DNA of 64,000 nucleotides. Origin: Tetrapyrgos nigripes (lineage: Eukaryota; Basidiomycota; Agaricomycetes; Agaricales; Campanellaceae). The stretch lies in the NCBI GenBank assembly GCA_013368315.1, contig JAACJM010000141.1, positions 150,648-214,647 on the forward strand, written 5' to 3'. The translations under genes and the position numbers were made by a program. Below the pieces are notes generated by a model, which ran no database searches, had not been told where the DNA came from, and saw nothing but the letters and a program-made list of their open reading frames with translations. Each line of letters begins with the position of its first letter. Positions within the stretch are counted from its first letter, which is position 1. Below are positions 35,294 through 46,288 of the stretch, piece after piece.

Positions 35294-36160
35294 TATAAGT
35301 TAAAGTATGCCTAAAATGTTTGAATATTTCAGGCAAATTTCAGACCATGCATAAGTGTAGTTAATGCTAGTTCATTCTTTACGAAGCGTATGTACGTGTG
35401 CCTCCTCAAACCGTAAACATATCAGGTACCTACCCAATCAATGTACTTCCTAATCCTAGCTCTTTTGTCACCTTCTATACCCGTCTCGTTCTTGTCAGAT
35501 TCTGGTGTTGTGTTTGTAGTTATAGGAGTGGAAATATTGGCTGAATATAAAATAAAATGAAACGTACTTCTGAGTTTGAGGGCTGCAATGACAGTCGTGA
35601 AGGCGACAAGTGGTTGATGATGGCGGTGAGAAGGAAAGACGTGCTGAGCGGCAGTACGGCGTTCGGCATTCTCACGCTGAGGTGCCTGCCGAGTTGGCAT
35701 TTCCAGCCCCTATCGCTCAATGAGCACAGACTGCCCGCTGTTCGTGTGCTAATCATCTTGCTCTTGGCGCTGAGATCATGTAGTCAGAGGGCGGAAAGAC
35801 GTATTAGGCCAACATGGGGTGCCCTGAAACAGTGACACCTTTGAAAGTCAATTTTTTGAGACGTAGAGTGTCTATTTACATGCAGTGTATGTATGAGATG
35901 GAACATGAATAAGATAACAAAGTAAGAGTTGCGGTGGGTGGGTTGTGCAAAAAATATATGGAGATCTACTGAAAAGCACGCAAAAAGATTAAGACGAAGG
36001 AAAGAATATGCAAAAGGTAGAGTACATATTGAAGGACTTGAAAGAGCTCGAGGAAGGATTAAGACGGAGAAAGAAAGTTCAGACGAGTCTTCACCTTAGG
36101 GCTCCTACTGGATCAGATGCCATCTGAGCATCCAAAGGATAGGCACTCGGATTTCAGATA
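35294..36160. other. Gene-free stretch between two MITEs
   Basis: Several short open frames on both strands without domains. No gene is supported. Confidence 0.4.
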
Positions 36161-36323
36161 CAGCTACTTGCAAAACTCTAGACCCTAGACGCTCTCCCTG
36201 TACTTTAGATCTCTGTTTGCGCCTGTGTAAAATCTATTACGAATGAATAGATTTTACACAGGCGCAAACAAAGATCTGAAGTACGGACACGCCGTTGAGG
36301 GTCTAGAGTTTTGCAAGTAGCTG
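36161..36323 (+). mobile_element. 163-bp foldback MITE with TA duplication
   Basis: Nearly the whole element is one inverted repeat around ATTACGAATGAAT. Arms begin CAGCTACTTGCAAAACTCTA and include AATCTATT / AATAGATT next to the centre. TA flanks both ends (36159-36160 and 36324-36325). Two small mismatched stretches interrupt the arms. Confidence 0.82.
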
Positions 36324-37017
36324 TAACGGATGGCTCTTCTGGAGCTCGCCAACCGACGGATACGACCAATCCAAGGATGATCTGCCGATGGATTAAGGGC
36401 GTGTGAAGACTTCGCTGTTGCCATATTCAGGCCACTCTTGGGCTCTCCCGAGGTACTATACAGAAGCCTTGCAGATCATTTTTATTTTTTCCAATTCACA
36501 AAAACTACGTGCACTTTAAAGAACAGGGTTCAGACACCAACAGTAGTCTACTTAGTGCGAGAACCTCCTTCCTTGAAGCACCAAGCGACTCTGTATTCAG
36601 GGAATTTTATGATTACTGTAAGTACTCTACTTCAAAGCATAAGAATGGACAAAAATGGAAGAAAATACTTGAAAAAAGCGGAGAACGATCCTCACAGGCA
36701 CCATACAGTGAAGGTGTCGCCATCCGGCGGATTGGTATTTGTGGACCATCCGATCGCATCCGAATGCGATCCAATCCGATCCAGTAGGAGCTTTATTCAG
36801 AATTGCGATCGATACAGTAGAGGATATGTACAAAGAAATAAAGACGAAATGTATGAGGAAATCGTGGATGATGGAAAACGGATGAGGATAAGGGAGAAAA
36901 GCAAAAGATAAATACAAATATGACTTTGATGGAGAGGGATCGCGAGGATCGGGGTTTCCGATTACTATTTATAGTAATGGGCTTTTTTTGAAACTGAGCC
37001 AGCCAAAAAAAAGTTGG
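36324..37017. other. Gene-free stretch
   Basis: Open frames at 36438-36911 (plus) and 36627-36917 (minus) overlap each other and have no recognisable domain. No gene is supported. Confidence 0.4.
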
Positions 37018-37330
37018 CACACCGAAAAGGGACAAATTTCCGCTCAACGGATACATGACCGGATATGTGTATGAAAACGAGATATATTTGGAACCTAGAT
37101 ATAAGTACAAAAAGATGATGTATCTGTAAGCTAGATATTTGATCAGAAAGTTGCTATATAAGGATGAATTTTTAGTATATTTGATTGGTGTGCGGACATA
37201 TTCTGTATCAAAGCTATTGAAAGAACTACAAAAAGACCTTAAATCAGGATTCCAGACGTGGTTACGGATATGTGTCCGAAAAGACAATAAGTCCGGATTC
37301 CGGACAAGGGTCCCGATAGTAGCCATGGCA
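37018..37330 (+). repeat. Single-arm copy of the foldback element at 37535-38196
   Basis: Begins CACACCGAAAAGGGACAAAT and matches the left arm of the following element along its length (for example GATATAAGTACAAAAAGATG). It lacks the second arm. Confidence 0.7.
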
Positions 37331-37534
37331 GATGAACTGATAGATCCCTCCACCTTACTCGCAAGCTTCGCTTCGTATGTAATAGGTCAAACCGGAGGCA
37401 ACCGCCCTCATCGAAATGTAGAGATTGTGAGTGAGCGTGTGGGCCGTACATACATACAAACAAATGTTGGTAGTAGTAATATGTGTTATTAAAAGAGGGT
37501 GGGATGGGTGGGCAAAAGAAAGAATGCGTAGATA

Positions 37535-38196
37535 CACGCCAAAAAGGGACAAATTTCCGCTCGACGGATATGTGACCGGATATGTGTACGAAGATGAGAT
37601 ATATTCGGAAACTAGATATAAGTACAAAAAGATGATGTATCCGTAGACTAGATATCTGAACAGAAAGCCAATATATCTGGAAGTCTTTTGGTACATTTGA
37701 CTGGTGCACAGACACATGGCATATCAAATCTATGGAAAAAAGTACAAAAAGACCTCATATTAAGGCTCCGGACATTATTACGGATATGCATCCGAAAAGA
37801 CAATAAATCCGGCTTCCAGATATGGGTACCAGTAGTTCATATGTCCGTTGAACGGATATGCGGATTCTGGCATATCCGTTCAACGGACATATGAATTATT
37901 GGTACCCATATCAGGAAGCCGGACTTATTGTCTTTCCAGACCCATGTCCATAACCATATCCGGAGCCTTGATATGAGGTCTTTTTGTACTTCTTTCAATA
38001 GCTTTGATATGCAATATTTCTGCACATCAATCAAATGTACTAAAATGCATCCTTATATAGCAACTTTCTGTTTAGATATCTACCTTACAGATACATCATC
38101 TTTTTGTACTGAAATCCAGGTTCCAAATATATCTTATTTCCATGCACATATCCGTTCACATATCCGTCGAGCGGAAATTTGTCCCTTTTCGGTGTG
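37535..38196 (+). mobile_element. 662-bp foldback element with ~325-bp arms
   Basis: The two halves are inverted copies around the 8-nt centre 37862-37869. The innermost 24 bp of each arm pair perfectly (CATATGTCCGTTGAACGG ...). Outer ends are CACGCCAAAAAGGGACAAAT and its inverse CGGTGTG-side copy. Arms are diverged, so it is not fresh. No coding capacity. Confidence 0.8.
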
Positions 38197-38276
38197 ATAG
38201 TTGGGGTCAAATTTGAACTAAAGAATAACTGATGAATCAAATCATATATATATACGACGGATCATACTGGTGTACG

Positions 38277-38349
38277 ACGAGCCTCGAAAACTTTTCCACG
38301 GGTTCAAACTCCCACCCCTGTTCGTTGGCGCTCGGTAAGCGCTCATCGA
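38277..38349 (+). repeat. Dispersed repeat head fragment, copy R3
   Basis: Contains GAAAACTTTTCCACGGGTTC and CAAACTCCCACCCC, then GTTGGCGCTC and AAGCGCTCAT, as in R2 and R4. It truncates the gene remnant on its right side. Confidence 0.65.
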
Positions 38350-38814
38350 TCATAAACAAGATATTTAGCGGCGAGAATCCGATTGCAGGCAGATAAGTAG
38401 TAGTACAAGTGGATATAACGGAAATGGACATACTAATCATCAATGGAACGACCAGATTTGTAACAAAGTTACCAGCTAAGAATGATTTGAAGGGGATATC
38501 CTTGACTGCCATGCTTTGCACAGTGCTGCCCAGTCCGTTATGATCTTGGGTTGCAAATTTTCTTGCTTCGATGATCATGGCGATTGTTCTGGCGATGGCG
38601 AGGCCTAGATTTTAAGAGCATGATTACATGGGTCAGCGAGTATCAGGAAACGATGGACAGAGAGTAATTACTAACCGTTGTTCAGGGAAAGGCGGCGATG
38701 ATTCGTTTCTTCGACTCCCAGATTTTTGGATCTAAGTGAATGATACTCGATGATGGAAGGCTCCGGAAAATTTGAACCAGTAATACTAAACGTATATACG
38801 TGCCAGAATAAAGT
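38350..38814 (-). pseudogene. Fragment of a membrane-protein gene cut by a repeat
   Basis: Two exon-like segments on the minus strand, 38814-38676 and 38604-38350, with AG and GT borders, encode FWHVYTFSITGSNFPEPSII, then NHRRLSLNNGLAIARTIAMI and a hydrophobic VPLMISMSISVISTCTTT segment. The frame continues directly into repeat R3, which supplies an unrelated C-terminus. Possible upstream pieces lie at 39235-38864 and 40526-40260 on the same strand, but I could not join them. The family is not recognised. Confidence 0.4.
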
Positions 38815-41040
38815 CTGCGATAGCGCTGGGGAGCCACAGATGTGTTAAAGAGTATTTTGAAGATTATTCAGTGATGTCCACGTTCGTAGACCGTGACTCG
38901 TCTGTGTATGAATACTGCACGAAAAACACAGGCCCAAGTTTCTCTTTACCATATGACCCATTACATACTAGTGTATCGTCGGTTATCGAAACTACGGGAA
39001 ACCCGTACCTGTCGGATACTGGTTTTCGCTGGTACGGGACGCTCAAAAGTACCTGCGGAATACTCATGCTGTTCATTACCTGTGGTATAGTAAGACGATA
39101 GATTTCGGACAAAAAGATTATTGTCAGTCGTGAGTTTAAAGTCGTAAGTTGTATTACTCCCTGACAAACGCGTGGTCTGGTCCCGACGTCGACGGATACC
39201 AAATGACCGTCCTCAGTAATGCCAATGCTATGCATGTCAAAGCTCGTGTCGATGCAAGTCAGCTCTCAGATTGGTCTCTTTCAATGTTTAATCTTCTCTT
39301 CATGTATGCGTAGACCTGCCACTTGTAAAGTCTTATATCCTAGTCGTTACAAGTACATATATAGTGACTAGTCCTGTAATAGCCGACATCGGCAATCTGG
39401 ACCTTCCCCCATGGATCCAACCGGAGACCGTAGGTAGCTCTGCACCAGCTGGTTCCAGTTTCTTGACAGTGGTGCAGTGAGACTTTGCACTGCCCCTTTG
39501 TGCATCTCATGCTATGAGTCGTACAGCCCCTATCCAACCATTACTTTCTCACGCGTCTGGACCGACCGCCATCCTCCTGGTGAAATTTCTCCAGCTTCAT
39601 TTCGCTCTTCTACCTCCCTTTTTTTAATTTGTTTCGAGTTTACAGCAATTATTCTCACTTTTTAGGACTCGAATTGACTCACAATAGTAGTATAGAACTG
39701 TAGAACTACATACCTGTACTTTAGCTCAATTATTTTGTTCGCGTACCTACCTTGTAGCTCAAAAAGAACCTTTAGATTGCTAGCTTTACCTGTTAGATAG
39801 GCATAGGATTCTCATAGACTTGAGACGAACATCCCGTATTTTAATCAGCGTGCTTTCATTGCGATTTCGCCGACTACGCCAACGGTGGTCGAAACATCAT
39901 ATTGCACACAGGTTCTATCTACGATAGCGCACCTGAGCTTCTACTCTACTTGGAACAGGACATTTGTTATGACCCTTGATGCATATTATAGGACGTTCTT
40001 GGAACTGTGGCAATGGCTGACCTCAAGGCTCAGCGTAGTATTCTGATATTTTCTCCGGCCCTCGAGCCATTTTTCTACACCTGCAAATCAGAATGGCCAC
40101 ATACAGTACCGAGTAATTTTAAACAGACTTATTATCAAGAACCAAGAGTTTAGAATGTGCGGAGCTACCTACGTGCGAGTGTCAATCATGCTGCCAAAGC
40201 CTCGCTTTCCGTATGATTAGCTTGCAGAAACATTTTGAGGCCGCGTTACACTTACTAGCGAGGTTTGCGACGTGATACCAGGTCAGAATGTTGTAAGGAC
40301 CACCGTAAACTAAGCTAATAAGCGCGCTGGCGGCTAAAACAGGCGCGGCCACTAGCAGACTCCATATTCGAACATGTATATCGACAGCCATGCCAACCTC
40401 ACACCTGACCAAGAGAACCTTACCATTTACTGACTCCAAGCATTGACCCTTCATGCAATCAAGTTTTGCATTAGTGCAAACCATTAATCCGATACTCGGC
40501 AAAATTCGCATTTGCGTGAAAACCACTCTCGAGCAATATATGGCGATTGAAAATATGCAGGTATTTTATCCGACAACTGGTTTCATAGTATAGGTTTTGA
40601 CGGATTGTACATGTATGTTTCAGTTCTATGTGTTTCAGCTCGAAAAGTATTACTCACCGCTGTTCACTATCAATGACGTCATTACAGGATTTTGCATAAG
40701 TCAATTCCCAAAACTTTTTCGCTGACCGGCGTTCTTAGGATCCTTTCAATATGCCTCGTACTAGCCGCAGCCAGAAACGTTCCTAAGCGAATAATTCTAG
40801 GATCACGTTCAATATACCTCGTACTACATAGCCCAGGAACGCTCCTAAGCGAAAAATTCCGGAATCATGCTGTCCGAAGACTTAGGCAAAACCTTGTAAC
40901 ACTAGATTATCGCTCACCATGGTACTGGACACTTGACAGTGCCTGATTATTGCTGACTATTCTCTCATTCCTTTTCGTCTTTCATCAATTACCAGTATTT
41001 CTCAGCTGTTGCTTTGATTCTGGTTTCACAGGGTTGTAGC
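38815..41040. other. Gene-poor stretch
   Basis: May hold degraded upstream exons of the fragment at 38350-38814. Near 40730-40870 a GTTCYTAAGCGAAAAATTC-like unit is partly repeated with CTCGTACTA. No intact gene is supported. Confidence 0.35.
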
Positions 41041-41048
41041 TATATAAG
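41041..41048 (+). promoter_or_regulatory. TATA box of the small secreted protein gene
   Basis: TATATAAG, 113 nt before the ATG at 41161. Positional inference. Confidence 0.45.
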
Positions 41049-41160
41049 AAGGTTGTTGTGACACTCGCTCATTATCTTGTGCGATCTCTTCCCATCCTCT
41101 TCCCATCTTCACACTACACATTCACATACCACAACTTGGATCATCCATACCTCGCCCAGC

Positions 41161-41718
41161 ATGCTCTTCATCCACCTCCTCTCCCTCTTTACTGCCGCTA
41201 GTGGTGCCGCCGTCTCTCATAATGATCGGCGTGGGCCGCGGCGTAAGCCTGAGCCCCCCTCAGCCCCCAATTCCATTGATCTCAACAATGCGCCTCCCCG
41301 TCCTGACCAGACCGACGGCGTCCTATGTGACATTGGCCAATTTTCCAAGACCCGGAGCATGGCCTTCACCGCTAGGGATCAATCTGATGGACCCTATGGC
41401 TATTTGGCAGGCATATCCGGCACAGCAGAACAGGATGCTGGCCCTTCTTTGTGCACACGCGTCAGTTGCGCCTGGGACTTGGGGGTCTACTTCTGTAATG
41501 ACAATAATCACCATATCTCGGTGCCCTGGACCGACATTGCAACATATGTGAATGATATTGGGATGACCTGTGGAGGTGGTGTGCACCTACCCGACCCCAT
41601 TACGGGTTATGATGACCATGGGACGGACTTCTTTGACTTTACCAAGAACAAGCCGATGAATGGGCAGAAGTTCAATAAGGATAACTGGAATGTTTACATT
41701 AATGGAGACAAGTGCTGA
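41161..41718 (+). CDS. Small secreted cysteine-rich protein
   Basis: A single exon of 185 residues. The start at 41161 is preferred over the upstream in-frame ATG at 41077 because it gives a clean signal peptide (MLFIHLLSLFTAASGAAVS) downstream of a TATA box. A proline-rich basic segment follows. The C-terminal domain has CTRVSCAWDLGVYFCNDN, PWTDIATYVNDIGMTC, then NGQKFNKDNWNVYINGDKC at the very end. This layout (a VSCxW...CNDN block and a final NWNV...C) is common in small secreted fungal proteins of unknown function; some are discussed as effectors. No activity can be assigned from sequence. Confidence 0.72.
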   Translation: MLFIHLLSLFTAASGAAVSHNDRRGPRRKPEPPSAPNSIDLNNAPPRPDQTDGVLCDIGQFSKTRSMAFTARDQSDGPYGYLAGISGTAEQDAGPSLCTRVSCAWDLGVYFCNDNNHHISVPWTDIATYVNDIGMTCGGGVHLPDPITGYDDHGTDFFDFTKNKPMNGQKFNKDNWNVYINGDKC

Positions 41719-41774
41719 GGGCTTTTTGGGTTTTGTGCATCGAGGATTCTGTCTTTACTTAACTTAGTGGTACT

Positions 41775-41800
41775 TATCTATCTATCTATCTATCTATCTA
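41775..41800 (+). repeat. TATC microsatellite
   Basis: About six uninterrupted TATC units. Confidence 0.9.
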
Positions 41801-42189
41801 ACAGTTCACTCCCCAATCTAGCTCCTAGTTACTTATGATCTCATCCCTTTCCGTTATTCCTAGTTCCTGATCCTTACGAGTATCATCTTGACTTTTACAT
41901 CCTTATTTAATATTCTATTTTGGCACATATATGCCGTATTACTTCGTAGATTCCTTAGCAGAATCAACTCTAGTTCTCTCCGTATTTTCCCATTAAGGAT
42001 GCTAGGCGATTTCCGAGCCTCTCCCTGTACTTTAGTGGCCTGGTCCCTTACAACTTACCGTAAACAAGGCGCAACCACGCGAATGCCAGCCCCAGTGAAC
42101 CACACATCAGTCTGACTCGGCTTGCGTCTTTGTTGTGATGTATTTCCGACTGCATGTCTGCCGCGTTATGCGGCGCAATATGTTCGCTC
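41801..42189. other. Intergenic stretch
   Basis: Nothing recognised. Confidence 0.4.
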
Positions 42190-42484
42190 GTTACAAGGCC
42201 TTTAGGCTTCTTAACTTAGGTCGACCTTGAAAACTTTTCCACGGGTTCAAACCCCCACCCCTGTTGGCGCTCATCAAGCGCTCTAGTGCTAGAATCTCTG
42301 TCACTATGTCCATAATGGCAGTGGGTATATAAAGGCTTAGGCTTAGGCTTATAACCTTCCCACTGCCACCAATACTCAATCAATACTCCCCCTCCCTTCT
42401 GCATAGTCAAAAAACACTGATACTTATAGACTATATGAAAGGCCTCGTAACCTACTACGCGAAGCGATGGCCCTTTGCCCCAGT
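42190..42484 (+). repeat. Dispersed repeat with tRNA-like head, copy R4 (short complete form)
   Basis: Head GTTACAAGGCCTTTAGGCTT, ACTTAGGTCGACC, then GGGTTCAAACCCCC; tail GGCCTCGTAACC, hairpin CTACTACGCGAAGCGATGGC, CCCTTTGCCCCAGT. About 200 bp lie between, different from R2, with a TATAAAGGCTTAGGCTTAGG stretch. It shows the head-to-tail order in the shortest form. Confidence 0.6.
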
Positions 42485-42733
42485 GAGTATTCTATATCAA
42501 TCAAGTACCGGCGTTTATCTAACTGATCACTACCGCTTCTCACCTCTCGTGATACTCCAATGCAATTTCAACAGGGGCTCCATAAAAGCACGGCCTCGGC
42601 GCCTCCTCACCACAGCAAAAGATAATCATCAGCATGCTGCGGCTCCGTCGAATACATTGCAACTGATCAATGATCAGATGGTCGTCATCTGCTCATTGAT
42701 ATTTGTAGTTAACCTGTTGCTGTCGCTTATATC

Positions 42734-43287
42734 CTAGAAGTCCATTTCCACCCTCACAATGACCAACTTCCACTACGACCTTACCATCACCTTCTTGGTG
42801 ACCCAACCATTCTATTCCCTTACCCTCGCGCCGTCTGGAAGGATGTACATGATTTCTTCTTTGTCTCTGAGGATCGGGTCGTGAAGAGGATCAGGTATGT
42901 TTTGGGTGGAACCTACATGTATGTCGTTGTTCTGTTTTCTTTCCAAGTTCTCTCACTAATACCGGTAATGTTATATTCATTCCACTAGTGTTTTCGCCAT
43001 TTTCGTGACGATACTATTTTTGGAAGCATTTATTCGTTTTCTGCTAAACAGTTGCGGAGGATGGAGCAGGAGTTGGGAAGCCATAAGTACGTACAGTACA
43101 ATTTTCCGGTTTCCTTTCCTTCCAATGCTAACTTATGGCCGTTGCCAATCGACGCAGGGCCCGGGGCCACTTCTTCCTGACTGGAGCAACTCTCCTTGTT
43201 ACGATCGCTTTCATGAGGGTGCTCTACATTATTTTGAATCTCCTGAAATTCCAAGAAGAAGTCATTGATCTCGAAACCTTAATATAA
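42734..43287 (+). pseudogene. Possible 3' remnant of an unrecognised host gene
   Basis: Exon-like segments encode LGDPTILFPYPRAVWKDVHD (about 42780-42894), FRHFRDDTIFGSIYSFSAKQ (42989-43085) and GHFFLTGATLLVTIAFMRVL with a hydrophobic end (about 43159-43287, stop TAA). The second and third join in frame across GT...GCAG; the first does not join cleanly with the obvious donor at 42895. Composition looks coding. No family is recognised and no start is seen. Confidence 0.28.
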
Positions 43288-43499
43288 CCCTCTAATCGTT
43301 TGCTGCACTCGTCCATCTGGAATGGGGTCAGACAACTATTCACTTGCTCACACAAATGTTTAGCCGAGACGCGACCCCGCCCAAAATGGAGGACGGGGCC
43401 CGAGTGGGAACTTTTTTGACGACGGACGCTAAAGAGCTGGAAAGGAAAAAGGGATGGGAGGGAGGGATAGAGAAGAAGAAATAAAAGAAAATATTGAAA

Positions 43500-43681
43500 G
43501 GTTTAAAAGCATGGAAGAAGGATAATCAATAAAGATAAAGAATATCAATAATGGTGGTGCAAATCAAAATGAATATGAGGCATAAGAGAAGGTTTAAAAG
43601 CATAGAAGAAGGAAAATCAATAAAGATAAAGAATATCAATAACGGTGGTGCAAACCAAAATAAATATGAGGCATAAGAGGA
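43500..43681 (+). repeat. Two tandem 91-bp units
   Basis: Units begin GGTTTAAAAGCAT at 43500 and 43591 and run through AAGATAAAGAATATCAATAA and GAGGCATAAGAG with few differences. They lie just downstream of the reverse-transcriptase gene and may belong to its terminal region. Confidence 0.8.
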
Positions 43682-43763
43682 CGATGGTAAGGAGTCAAAA
43701 AAGAAATGAACAATAACAAGGGATAGAAAGTGGGATTAATGAAGAGTATAAGAGAACACACAT

Positions 43764-45788
43764 TTAGATGGATTTGGAACCAGAGGATAGTTCTGGGGGA
43801 CTGAAGATATGGAGGGTAGATTCAGGGTGTTTGGACGCAACAATGTCAAAATTGCTACGGGAGATGGCATCAGCAATGACATTTTCGCTTCCGGGGATAT
43901 GAAGAACACGGAGTTGGAGGTTATTATCGAGGAGAGTGTTCATAGCAGTGATTAGGAGAGGATTATAGTCTGGTTTAGCATGAAGAGAGTTGAACATGCT
44001 AACAGTGTTCAAGTTGTCAGTGAAAATGACAATACGGTGAAAATGATTGAAAGACGCAGCAAATGTCAAGGCAGAGACCACAGCCAACACTTCGTAAAAG
44101 AAGATACGAGATGGTTCGGGTTTGTCGATAAGTGAATGGAGACCCCGATGAAGGCTTGGGCACCAGATACCCATTCCAGCGGCGGAAGCGTCAGTGTAAA
44201 GCACCAGATCTGCATCCAGGGTTGACCACTCGAGTGAATCAAGTAGTAAAACACCATCAGAAGCCTCGAGCCGTTCTGCCATCCAGAGAAGCTCTCTACA
44301 GAGAGCTACACTGACCCACATCAACTGAAAAACTTCCGATTTTCCAGCCATCTTGTCGTACATGTGAGAGAGGCCAGGTCGCAAGAGTGGAGCTACGTTG
44401 AATGACCATTGGGACCAACCAGCCAGACGTTCAAAATCGCGTAGAGGTCGACGAGTGCCTGGTTGAGCAAACTGTCGTAGAGCTGTAATAAGCTCAAGAC
44501 GTGAGGAAGGAGGGAGAGTGATGGTCATAGCGTTAGGATCAAAAGAGAAACCAATGATAACTAGAGATGACCCCCACTCCTGTTTAGGTTCTTCGTGTGG
44601 GATGCCGAGTAGATCAAAGAGTTGGAGGAGACGGGTTTGTTTCGCAGGGTACTGTTTTTGGTAAGGTTCGTACCAAAGCATGTTCGACTCAAGCTCTCAT
44701 GAAAAGCAGTCATCCACATAGTGGAATATGTCGGGCAATAGCCAGATGAATGTGGCAATCCAGATGACGAGGGCAAAGAAGTTGCACCACACGCGACCAG
44801 CAGCTCGGTTCCCGAAATTGTTGCAATGATCAACATGACGTTGTCCATCTATGGTGATGATCTGGTGTAGTTGAGTGAGGGGATGTAATGGTAGTCGACG
44901 ATATGCCTGTGAAACGTCACTCTTGATGACTACGAAACAAGCATGAGGTCCATGCTTTTTTCGGGCATTGATGACAGCTTTTCCAAGGTGCTTCAAAGTG
45001 TCAAGCTGTACATGGGCATCTGATTTAGCAATCATTGAGTTGGGAGAGAAAGGGCCAGCAGTGTGATCAACAACAAGACGTAGCTTTGTGGAGTGAGGTT
45101 TTGGTACAACCCCGATAGGGACAGCTGTCATTCCCGGGAGGAGATCAGGGCCGAAAGCAGGAGAGAAACGACCAAGAGATATCTCCACATCACGCTGTTC
45201 ATGCACGAATTGCAAATGTGATGGATCTCTGAGTGGACGATGGGAATTATCAACGATGCTGGGAGTATTCGTCGGGTCTGTTTGAAGCCAAGGCCAGAAT
45301 CCATGTCGAAGGGACCAACAGATGGAGGAAATTAGGGAATGGTTGGGATGGGAAGATAGAAGGGATTGGAATATGTCGATGTGGACAGGAGTGGTGATGC
45401 GGAATAAATGGGGATAAGAACGAATAGTTGACCATGCGATGTGATTATTGAATTCATGGACAGGCGGCCTGGGAACAGGAGGAAGAAACTCGGTAGCTTT
45501 GGCAGACGAGAGAGGGACGGAATACTCATCAGGGGACCAAAGCAATTCTCTAGTGTACTTAGGCCTCAAACCCAACACTCCGTCATCATCTGTGTTCTCG
45601 GAAACACCAAAAGGAGTTAAACCTGATTGCCGAATAAGAGATCCAGCTGAGCGATGGGCATACTGATGCTGAGCTCGTCGTCGTCGAGGTGATTTACGAG
45701 ATTGGGAAACAAGAGAAGAGCGTAATTTTGACTTTTGGCGGTCATGTTTGCCGGGTTGAGGGACAGTGGACCGTAAGGGGTTACGCAT
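43764..45788 (-). pseudogene. DIRS-like reverse transcriptase with RNase H, one in-frame stop
   Basis: A single frame from ATG at 45788 to the stop at 43764, interrupted only by TGA at 44699-44697. RT blocks are PIGVVPKPHSTKLRLVVDHT, VIKSDVSQAYRRLPLHP, FGNRAAGRVW and the active-site HYVDD, five codons before the stop. After the stop, thumb-like LLQLFDLLGIPHEEPKQEWG and IIGFSFD are followed by RNase H with the acidic set: LVLYTDASAAGMGIW, FFYEVLAVVSAL, IVIFTDNLNT, VIADAISR. The spacing and motifs resemble RT/RNase H of DIRS-type (tyrosine-recombinase) retrotransposons. No gag or integrase was found next to it. The stop fits CGA to TGA. It is probably inactive. Confidence 0.75.
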
Positions 45789-46158
45789 GATGTTTTATGG
45801 AGCGTGTGAAGGCGTAGTGGCGTAATGATGCTATACGAATGAGGAACGATGGTTGATGAAAGTCAAGAAGAGGTGACGAAAAAAAGAGAAGGAGGATAAA
45901 CCGAGCGTCCTCGGAGAGTGAGACGACGAGAGTAAGGGCGTTTAACCTCACTGCTTTGAGATATACTCGCCGTTTCCAAACACGTCGCACAGTTCCGATC
46001 ATTGAAATGCCAAGTGACACTTCTCCTAAAACTGCCGGAAAGGAGACTCGAGTTCCATTCCGATCTGTCGTCGTTCCACTGCTCGATTAGACTTTATTAA
46101 ACGTAAACTTTTCACCCCGAAATATAGTAATTCACAATATGCCCGTGTGAATCCGCGG
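45789..46158. other. Spacer between two mobile elements
   Basis: Nothing recognised. Confidence 0.4.
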
Positions 46159-46172
46159 GCGGTTCACAATAC
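46159..46172 (+). repeat. GCGGTTCACAATAC, left flank of the Crypton
   Basis: Near-identical GCGGTTCACAACAC lies at 51863-51876 in the same orientation. The pair could mark the borders of a segment that contains the recombinase gene. Confidence 0.35.
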
Positions 46173-46288
46173 CCATGTGACAGTTTTGTGACGTCTCCTG
46201 AGGTCCAGAAAACCTCAGGCGAAGTCTCAGGTGCAGCAGGGAGAGCAGGAGCCCTCCTATCCTTACTCTTCAACTCGGACCAGCACGT

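Noticed and set aside
35422..35756. Minus-strand open frames
   Set aside because: Two overlapping frames without motifs, between MITEs; no gene evidence.
36438..36911. 157-residue plus-strand open frame
   Set aside because: No domain, overlapped by open frames on the other strand, low-complexity basic and acidic runs.
43005..43268. 87-residue open frame as an independent gene
   Set aside because: Another frame of the same stretch gives more protein-like segments with splice borders, so this frame is probably a shadow.
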